DNA of 11,487 nucleotides from positions 1 to 11,487 of the forward strand of contig JAPLSP010000792.1 in NCBI GenBank assembly GCA_026398575.1, in the 5' to 3' direction. Under the pieces are notes generated by a model that had not been told where the DNA came from, searched no databases, and saw only the letters and a list, made by a program, of their open reading frames with translations. Origin of the DNA: Candidatus Sumerlaeota bacterium (lineage in GTDB: Bacteria > Sumerlaeota > Sumerlaeia > JADFCT01). Position 1 is the first letter of the stretch. Each line of letters opens with the position of its first letter. Below, in pieces: positions 6,098 through 11,487 of this stretch. The translations under genes and the position numbers were made by a program.

Positions 6098-8206
6098 TTA
6101 TTTCACCGGCGTCAGCGTGAACTCCTTGATAGACACTCCGCGGCTTCCGTCTTGGAGTGTGAAGTGGAGGACATTCTTCCCGTTGACCAGGGAGAGCTCA
6201 ACCGGTTGGGTCTGCTGCCACAGGCCGATGGTGTAGGGCACAGCGATTTCTACCGGCGCTTTGGCATCGTTCGCCGTGAGCAGGAATTTCTGGCCCTCTT
6301 GCGCCGTCACCACTCGCGCGGTCAGCGCATACTTACCAGCATGCGGCGCCTCAATTGCGTACTCGGCCTTGAAGCCACCGGCGCCGTGCAATTGCATGCC
6401 GCCCGAGAAGCTCTTCATGGCCGCGAAGTGGCCCGACGGCTTGCTGTAGGCCACTGCCGGAATCGTGATCACCCCATTCTGGCCGATGACGATCTTCTGG
6501 TCCGCCTCCGTTAGCTTCGGCTGCTCGACCTTCTGTTTTTCCTTCGGTTCATTCGCTTCGGAAAGTTCCTGGCCGAGCGGGCCTAATGCAACCGCCGTGG
6601 ACGCGAGCGCAACCGTTTGGTAGTGAGCCATGCCGCTCCAGAAGCCGCCGGCAACGCCCTTGCGGTCGTTGTATGCCTGCTCGCCAAGAACGCGGCTGAT
6701 CCACTGCGCCCGCAACACCTTCAAGTAATCCTGCGCATGTTCCCGCGCCTGTGTCTCCAGCAGGAAGTCCGCCCCGCTGCGTGGAGCCTCATCCTTATCC
6801 CACCAGCTATGGGGAAAGCCCGCGCCAAGATTGACCACCCAGCCCTTCGGTGTCCAATGACTCAATGCGGCGTGTTTGTGCTGGGTCACGCCCCAAGTCG
6901 GGATGCCAAAACTTTGCAGGATAAACCGGCCGAAGAACGCGCGCCGGCCACAAACGCCCCCATCCTTGATGATATTCTGATAGTTTTGCAGCGAAGGGAG
7001 ATCATCCTTTACGTTTTGCGATCCATACGGGACTTCGGTCCTGACGGTTGCCGAATAGCGCCAGCCATAGTCCGCGTTGTAAATATGGTCGGGCCGGTAG
7101 TTCCGGAGCATCTCGCGCCCCCACGCCAGAATGTGATCCGGAGCATCGCAGTCAACGACCATTCGGTATTCCCAGACGGTCAGGTTTTTAAAAGCAGGAT
7201 CCAGTTCGCCATCGAGGCAGGCCTTCTCATAATGCAGGTAGCGCTTCACCGGATCCACGGTGGCCGGAGCATTGGTCTGGTCTTGGGGGTTCGACTGAGC
7301 AATCGGCTTCGCATGTTCCAGACTGACGGCTAGCGCCAAGCGCTGCAAGGCGCCTTCGCCGGACTTCGGGCTGGCCTTCTGAATCGCCGTGTAAATTTCC
7401 ATCGCCCGGCCGTATTTGCTGAACTTAGCTCCACCGGCTTCGAGCATCTGCTTCATCAATAGGTTGTCGGCCAGAAGCTTGTCCACCAACGCTTCCTGCT
7501 CCTTGCCCTGCTGGGCAAACTCGGCCAACCCCCGCGGCGTCGCCTCGGCCAGCACGGCGCCATTGACAAGCTTCGAATCCAGTTTATCGCTCGCCAGGAA
7601 AGGCGCCCTGGCAGTCAGGAGGGCCTTGGCTGCCATGAGTTCATTGGTTCGCGCCTGAGCCAGTGCTGCCTGGGCCGCCTGATTCGCCTGGGTCAACTTC
7701 GGCTCATCGGTTTTCGCCTTGTCCAACGCTTCCTGACGCTCCTTGAGCGCTTTGATCCCGTCTTGCTTGTTCGCCTGCCACTTGGCCAGATCTTTCTTCG
7801 CCGCTTCGCGTTCAGCCTCCGTGGTCGCCTTCTTCAGCGCCGCCTCCGCCTGTGCAATGCCCTTCTCAGCGCCGCCGATCCACTTGCCCTTCGCGTGATC
7901 CACCAAACCTTTTGCCCCTTGAATCTTGCTCAGGGATTGCTGCGCCGCGTTCGCCTCCGCCTCCGCCGCCTTGACCGCGTCACGCGCTTTCTGGAGGGCG
8001 GTCTTATTTTGCTCGTTCACGTTCGGCGCCGCCTTGCCGATCTCCGCTTGCAGTGCCTTGAGCATGTCGGCGTATTTCGCAAGCAGCTTGTTTCCGGCAT
8101 CGGTGAGCGGGATTTCCGGCGCCGCCTTTGGCGCTGCCGCCGACACGTTGGCGACGCCCGCGCACAGGAAGATGGCGAGCAGAACCGATAGTGATTTCAT
8201 GTTCAT
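6098..8206 (-). CDS. Secreted coiled-coil / transglutaminase-like protein with a C-terminal beta-sandwich
   Basis: This 702-residue protein starts at the ATG at 8206 with AAGGAG eight bases upstream. Residues 1-24 are a signal peptide (cut near VSAAA). Residues about 35-260 are Ala/Lys/Glu/Gln-rich and strongly helical, a probable long coiled coil. Residues about 340-500 carry a transglutaminase-like core: YNADYGWRYS (376-385), VPYGSQNVKDDLPSLQ (392-407), GGVCGRRAFFGRF (416-428) with candidate catalytic C419, then HAALSHWTPKGWVVNLGAG with H445 and possibly N459. A beta-sandwich of CBM6/35-like appearance fills about 573-702 and ends GVSIKEFTLTPVK. I recognise the middle as a family common in planctomycetes, usually annotated hypothetical or transglutaminase-like; such folds may be peptidases, cross-linkers or inactive scaffolds. 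It sits between two paralogous esterase genes, 29 bp after one and 78 bp before the other, so co-export with them is likely. No experimental function is claimed. Confidence 0.8.
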   Translation of the reverse strand: MNMKSLSVLLAIFLCAGVANVSAAAPKAAPEIPLTDAGNKLLAKYADMLKALQAEIGKAAPNVNEQNKTALQKARDAVKAAEAEANAAQQSLSKIQGAKGLVDHAKGKWIGGAEKGIAQAEAALKKATTEAEREAAKKDLAKWQANKQDGIKALKERQEALDKAKTDEPKLTQANQAAQAALAQARTNELMAAKALLTARAPFLASDKLDSKLVNGAVLAEATPRGLAEFAQQGKEQEALVDKLLADNLLMKQMLEAGGAKFSKYGRAMEIYTAIQKASPKSGEGALQRLALAVSLEHAKPIAQSNPQDQTNAPATVDPVKRYLHYEKACLDGELDPAFKNLTVWEYRMVVDCDAPDHILAWGREMLRNYRPDHIYNADYGWRYSATVRTEVPYGSQNVKDDLPSLQNYQNIIKDGGVCGRRAFFGRFILQSFGIPTWGVTQHKHAALSHWTPKGWVVNLGAGFPHSWWDKDEAPRSGADFLLETQAREHAQDYLKVLRAQWISRVLGEQAYNDRKGVAGGFWSGMAHYQTVALASTAVALGPLGQELSEANEPKEKQKVEQPKLTEADQKIVIGQNGVITIPAVAYSKPSGHFAAMKSFSGGMQLHGAGGFKAEYAIEAPHAGKYALTARVVTAQEGQKFLLTANDAKAPVEIAVPYTIGLWQQTQPVELSLVNGKNVLHFTLQDGSRGVSIKEFTLTPVK

Positions 8207-8235
8207 GACTTTGTCTCCTTTGTTGTTGAATAAAT

Positions 8236-9363
8236 CTATTTCTTCAACAACTCCGCCATGGCCCAGCCCAGCGCGTTGCCGACTTCCATATAGGTCTCGG
8301 CATTTCGATTATAGTGATAGCCTTGATTCTTGGGGGAGACACCGACCTCTCTCCAGAAATCCCGGGAGTCCACGCACTTCACGTTGCCGGCGAACTCGGG
8401 GTGCTTCTTGGCATCGTTCATCGCAAGCTGCGCTTCGGCGATCAGCAGCCCGAAGCTCTCGCGCCCGGGATTCCCGCAGCCCACGGCCAGCACAAAGGGC
8501 GCGTTGGGAGCATTGTAATCCTTGCGCAGGTTCTTGATCAGATTCACCAGGTTCTGCTCGTAGCGGCTGGCATGGGCCGCATTCTGATCCTTGTGCCCCT
8601 GCCACCAGACAAAACCGGCTATTTCATACTTTTCGGCGCCAGGATAATACTTGCCAAGCTCACTCAGGACCTTCTTGGCGTTCGCCATGTCGTCGTCATA
8701 CTGCTTGCCGGCATACCATTCGATGACTTTCCCGGTTTTTTTATCAATCCATGCGGGAGGCTTCGTCGCCGTGCCTTTGTCCTTGTCCATATCCCAGGAA
8801 TCAGGCGAGTCCTTGTATCCCGCATAGATCCTGCCATCGACAACGAACCGCTCACTCCCCGGCGGCAGAAGATCCCAGCCCAGACTGCGGTTCCCGATGC
8901 AGCTCTTGAGCACCAGCACAGGTTCGTTTAACAACTGCCCCATGATATGGCCAAACGCCACTTCCGGCCCGATCGTCCCGCCTTTGACCGTCAGCCATTC
9001 ATTATGATTCACCTGCATGCCACCACCTCTGCCAGGCATCACATGGACGTATCTGACATCGCTTCTCTCGGTCCATTTGCCCGCATCATCTATCAGATAG
9101 GGGTATCGCTTTTCCGTCTTGGTCAGATACCCCAGCGTTCCCGTGGTGGTGTCCGGGCCGACCTCTCCCATGCCGAGCATGTTGGACTGCCCCATCAGGA
9201 TGAACACCTTGACCGGCTTCTTCATGTCCGCCGGCTTATTGTCCGGCTTCGGCAATTGATGCTTTGGATCCGTATCGAATTTCTCCGCCGCCGCTGCGCT
9301 GGCGACGCCCAGTGACGTCGCCGCCAGCAGACATGCCACACCAAATAGTGTTCTCTTGTTCAT
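8236..9363 (-). CDS. Secreted SASA-type carbohydrate esterase 2, paralogue of the gene at 4916-6019
   Basis: The frame is open to an ATG at 9402, but the start at 9363 (375 residues) fits better: it has an AGAGG sequence seven bases upstream and puts the signal peptide (MNKRTLFGVACLLAA onward) in register with the paralogue. The mature part begins with the same KPADM-KKPVKVFIL block. Core motifs are GQSNMLGMG with likely nucleophile S60, GRGGGM (111-116), CIGNRSLGWDLLPPGS (155-170), FVWWQGHKD (251-259) and HYNRNAETYMEVGNALG with likely catalytic H350. Where the paralogue has WWQGE this protein has WWQGH (H257), so the two active sites differ and may take different acylated sugars. It is the first gene of the leftward run, and its product is expected outside the cytoplasm. 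The 281-bp divergent gap to the GH5 gene should hold the promoter of this operon. Confidence 0.85.
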   Translation of the reverse strand: MNKRTLFGVACLLAATSLGVASAAAAEKFDTDPKHQLPKPDNKPADMKKPVKVFILMGQSNMLGMGEVGPDTTTGTLGYLTKTEKRYPYLIDDAGKWTERSDVRYVHVMPGRGGGMQVNHNEWLTVKGGTIGPEVAFGHIMGQLLNEPVLVLKSCIGNRSLGWDLLPPGSERFVVDGRIYAGYKDSPDSWDMDKDKGTATKPPAWIDKKTGKVIEWYAGKQYDDDMANAKKVLSELGKYYPGAEKYEIAGFVWWQGHKDQNAAHASRYEQNLVNLIKNLRKDYNAPNAPFVLAVGCGNPGRESFGLLIAEAQLAMNDAKKHPEFAGNVKCVDSRDFWREVGVSPKNQGYHYNRNAETYMEVGNALGWAMAELLKK

Positions 9364-9644
9364 AATTCTGCCTCTTTTCATTGGTTTGTTGTTGTTGATC
9401 ATCGAGGCATTTTCCCAAGCATGATCGCTCTAGAATAAAAATGATGCCTCATCATCGGAAACAGGCGCGCATGCGCCGCTCACACGCGCTCTTTGAGCGA
9501 TCGTTCCGAAAATCATGCGCCAGGAAATGCCGGCGGAACAAGAGATTATCAACTTGCCCTTTCAAAGTCCCATCCGTGAGGAGCTCGCGAATCGCCCTGC
9601 ATGGAGAATTTCCTTTCATTCGCCGAAACAGCGGCGATAGAATC
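9364..9644. promoter_or_regulatory. Divergent intergenic region between esterase 2 and GH5, with a 15-bp dyad
   Basis: This is the only gap between divergent genes, so it should carry promoters for both directions. ATGATG-CCT-CATCAT at 9441-9455 is a perfect dyad. On the minus strand a poor TTTCCG / 17 bp / TATTCT pair brackets it (the -10 is the complement of 9432-9437), which would put the dyad in the promoter spacer, a typical place for a repressor. GCGCATGCGC at 9467-9476 is a perfect palindrome. I see no convincing plus-strand promoter. An Arg-rich open frame from 9441 leads into the GH5 gene but lacks a ribosome-binding site. Confidence 0.35.
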
Positions 9645-9665
9645 ATGGGTATGAGACTTACGAAG

Positions 9666-9710
9666 ATGCATATTGGCGTCATGCATATTGGCACCCTACA
9701 TATTGGCGTC
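9666..9710 (+). repeat. Three in-frame 15-bp repeats inside the GH5 signal peptide
   Basis: ATGCATATTGGCGTC (9666-9680), ATGCATATTGGCACC (9681-9695) and CTACATATTGGCGTC (9696-9710) encode MHIGV, MHIGT and LHIGV in a row. They sit directly before the hydrophobic core MLALAGVTLLG, so they lengthen the n-region/h-region of the signal peptide. Confidence 0.9.
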
Positions 9711-10280
9711 ATGCTCGCGCTTGCGGGCGTTACCTTGTTGGGGCAGGTCAGGGCGATGGATATTTTCGAGCAGAACCGACTGCTGGGGCGCGGCGTGAAT
9801 ATCATCGGGTATGACCCGATCTGGAAAGGGCGCGAACAGGCGCAGTTTCAGGAGAAACATTTCCGCCTGCTGAAGGAAGCAGGGTTCAACAACGTGCGCG
9901 TCAACCTTCATTCCTTCCGCCATATAAAACGGGAACAGAAATGGGCGCTGCCGCAGGCATGGTGGGATACACTCGACTGGGTGGTCAAACAGGCGACGCA
10001 GCAGGGCTTGCGCGCAATCCTCGACTGTCACGAATTCATGTCCATGGCGGAGGACCCGGAAGGGAACCATGAGCGCTTCCTGTCGTTCTGGGAACAGATG
10101 TCCGCCCATTTCAAGGACGCGCCGGATTCCGTATTGTTCGAGATACTGAACGAGCCCAACAAGAAGATGACGCCCGAACTCTGGAACCGGTATATGGGCG
10201 AGGCGCTGGCCCTGATCCGCGCCAACAATCCACAGCGCGCCGTGATCGTCGGGCCCGCCTTCTGGAACTCCATAGACCAC

Positions 10281-10334
10281 CTAGGAGTCTGTCGGAGAAC
10301 TCGGTTTTCTAAGGTATCTCCGACAAACTCCCAG
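10281..10334. mobile_element. Miniature inverted-repeat insertion in the GH5 gene
   Basis: GGAGTCTGTCGGAGA at 10284-10298 and TCTCCGACAAACTCC at 10317-10331 are inverted repeats matching at 14 of 15 positions, around an 18-base loop that contains the stop codon TAA (10310-10312). Deleting 50 bases restores the GH5 reading frame. The flanks are CTAG (10281-10284) and CCAG (10331-10334), which fits a 46-bp element with a 4-bp target duplication that has since changed by one base. The inferred empty site reads CAC-CTA-GCC-GAG. No transposase is encoded, so it would have been mobilised in trans, like a MITE. The family is not identified. Confidence 0.7.
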
Positions 10335-10814
10335 CCGAGCTCAAACTGCCCGAGCAGGATCGCAATCTGATCGTTACGGTGCACTACTACAAGCCCATGG
10401 AGTTCACGCACCAGGGCGCGCCGTGGTCCCCCCAGCACAAGGACAAAACCGGCGTGGAATGGACCGCGACGGAGGCGCAGCAAAAGGCCATCCGGGATGA
10501 TTTCGCCAAGGCGGCGGCCTGGGCCAAGGCGAACAACCGGCCCATCTTTCTCGGCGAATTCGGCGCCTACGACAAAGCCCCCATGCCCTCGCGCGTGGCC
10601 TATACGGATTGCGTCGCCCGCACGGCGGAGTCTTTCGGCTGGAGCTGGGCCTACTGGCAGTTCGACAGCGACTTCATCCTCTGGGACATGAAGTCCGACG
10701 CCTGGGTCGAGCCCATTCGCCGCGCTCTGATCCCGCAGGCGAAATAGCGTCCCGCCGCGCCCGCAACCATCAGCGGAATATGTTCTGCCCCCGCCGCTAT
10801 ATAGTTGATTAACT

Positions 10815-10840
10815 TGTCCCCGTTTTATGCCCCCGTTTTA
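10815..10840. repeat. Tandem 13-bp repeat downstream of GH5
   Basis: TGTCCCCGTTTTA (10815-10827) is followed directly by TGCCCCCGTTTTA (10828-10840), with one mismatch. It lies in the 193-bp gap between the GH5 stop and the stop of the nuclease-like gene. Words like AACTTGTCCCCGTTTT recur near REP-type transposases in other bacteria, but none is present here. I see no good terminator in this gap. Confidence 0.6.
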
Positions 10841-10940
10841 GGAAGGTGGAGAAATTGAGATGCAGGAGACGACGGGGATTCAGGAGTTTTCGCACCTGTC
10901 TCCGATTTTTCCCGATTTGCATATTTTTATCTATCGATTA

Positions 10941-11487
10941 TCAAATCATGGTGAAATCCAAAACATATGAACAGACTGCAATGCCATTCTTTGAAACTGA
11001 CTTAGCTTGAATTGCAAGTGCATCACGAAGATTCTGGATAGATTCAGTGTATTTCCTAGTATCCTCCGGATCCCAACGGCGCGAGGCAAAATAGCAAACA
11101 ACATACAAACCTCTGCCGGGACTAGGTACGCGCAAGTATTCAGCCGCTAATTGCGTTTCCATTGCTGTGTTTAGCTCAGTATTCCAACAGCCCTTGACTT
11201 CGATAACTGCGGTCAAACGCTTAGAAGAAACTGCTGCGCCGGATGTCGAAATTGCATCAATATGAATATCTGTTCTTTTCCCTACCCCCTGCGAATGATG
11301 GCGATAAACTTCTACCTCTCTATTTATGATTATACCTTTATTAACTAGGTTCCCGTGAAGAATTAGTGGGTGAAAAGCGGCAATAATACCGAGTGAATAG
11401 CCGCGATTTGAATCAGCATGAGCCTGATCATCATTTGAGTTTTCGGAGGCATGGGAGGAAATGGAAAAAGCGGAATAACCGGCTCTG
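10941..11487 (-). CDS. C-terminal part of a PD-(D/E)XK nuclease-like protein, 5-prime end outside the window
   Basis: The frame is open from the window edge (11486) to the TGA at 10941-10943, giving 181 visible residues; the only candidate start inside, a TTG at 11216, would cut the domain in half, so the gene continues beyond the window. Counting from the edge, a Ser/Asn-rich stretch leads into GIIINREVEV (51-60), RTDIHIDA (71-78) and AVIEVKGCWN (93-102). This order of E57, D73 or D77 and E96-V-K98 is the signature of the PD-(D/E)XK restriction-like nuclease fold. The rest (AMETQLAAEYL, then GLYVVCYFASRRWDPED) matches the end of large multidomain proteins of that fold seen in possible defence contexts, though the missing part is needed to decide. 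It is more AT-rich than the core genes. Bases 11348-11446 also occur inverted at 1-99. Confidence 0.75.
   Translation of the reverse strand, partial: RAGYSAFSISSHASENSNDDQAHADSNRGYSLGIIAAFHPLILHGNLVNKGIIINREVEVYRHHSQGVGKRTDIHIDAISTSGAAVSSKRLTAVIEVKGCWNTELNTAMETQLAAEYLRVPSPGRGLYVVCYFASRRWDPEDTRKYTESIQNLRDALAIQAKSVSKNGIAVCSYVLDFTMI
11348..11446. repeat. Right arm of the exact 99-bp inverted repeat
   Basis: This is the exact reverse complement of 1-99. It lies inside the open frame of the nuclease-like gene (visible residues about 15-47), which reads through it without interruption on both sides. This copy is therefore the original context and the copy at 1-99 is the transplanted or artefactual one. 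Confidence 0.9.

Larger units (their letters stand above)
9645..10747 (+). pseudogene. GH5-family glycoside hydrolase gene split by a palindromic insertion
   Basis: Two frames together make one GH5 enzyme. The first (from ATG 9645; 9651 is an alternative, both with weak ribosome-binding sites) has an unusual signal peptide ending GQVRA near residue 37, then GVNIIGYDP, a (beta/alpha)8 barrel with RVNLHSF, LDCHEF and acid/base E170 in ILNEPN, up to NSIDHL. It then runs out of frame into a stop. The second frame (continuing to 10747) carries LKLPEQDRNLIVTVHYY, the nucleophile Glu in FLGEFGAYD (codon 10556-10558) and WSWAYWQFDSDF at the C-terminus. Removing the 50 bases 10284-10333 would restore the single frame NSIDHLAELKLPEQD. 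Both catalytic Glu are intact, so the break is probably recent. GH5 enzymes are mostly endo-acting on beta-glucans, mannans and related polymers; the exact substrate is unknown. It is transcribed away from the esterase operon. Confidence 0.85.

Noticed and set aside
4919..6514. 531-codon plus-strand frame across esterase 1 and part of the transglutaminase-like gene
   Set aside because: It crosses two well-supported minus-strand genes and their intergenic gap, and shows no recognisable motif.
9441..9644. N-terminal extension of the GH5 frame back to an ATG at 9441
   Set aside because: It is Arg-rich, lacks a ribosome-binding site and would bury the signal peptide; the start at 9645 or 9651 gives a proper exported protein.
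10864..10919. GGAGAC ... GTCTCC arms downstream of GH5, considered as a terminator
   Set aside because: Only 6-bp arms around a loop of more than 30 bases, and no proper T tract in a useful position.

Overview
The window looks like a metagenomic contig from a polysaccharide-degrading bacterium of the Planctomycetota / Verrucomicrobiota / Kiritimatiellota / Lentisphaerota type. This is inferred from gene style: several secreted proteins with signal peptides, two SASA-type (GDSL-like) carbohydrate esterases, a GH95-type fucosidase-like enzyme, a GH5 glycanase and a secreted coiled-coil plus transglutaminase-like protein of a kind familiar from planctomycetes. No rRNA, tRNA or other phylogenetic marker is present, so the phylum is not proven.

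Layout. 1-99 is an exact inverted copy of 11348-11446. 89-925 (minus) is a secreted beta-sandwich/fibronectin-III protein that breaks off exactly where that copy begins. 1070-1684 (minus) is a small FN3 protein with a hairpin terminator behind it. 1685-2173 has no gene but is rich in repeats: a 14-bp tandem pair, a GC hairpin and a striking array of nine 21-bp units. 2174-9363 (minus) is the core: in transcription order SASA esterase 2, the coiled-coil/transglutaminase-like protein, SASA esterase 1, then the GH95-like enzyme. 9645-10747 (plus) is a divergent GH5 gene split by a 50-bp palindromic insertion. 10941-11487 (minus) is the C-terminal part of a PD-(D/E)XK nuclease-like protein whose start lies beyond the window.

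How it works together. The core reads as a set of exported enzymes acting on a decorated polysaccharide or glycoconjugate: two paralogous esterases that probably remove acyl groups, a GH95-like enzyme that removes terminal fucose or a related sugar, and originally a GH5 endo-enzyme. Tight spacing (29 and 78 bp) and near-identical ribosome-binding leaders tie the two esterases and the transglutaminase-like gene together. The 276-bp gap before GH95 holds adjacent dyads, so GH95 may have its own control. No transporter, sulfatase or regulator gene is visible.

The most unusual items are the MITE-like palindrome breaking GH5, the 21-bp array with a dyad at each unit junction, the codon-repeat signal peptide of GH5, and the 99-bp inverted copy, which may be an assembly branch rather than biology. 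I see no complete, clearly new multi-gene system.
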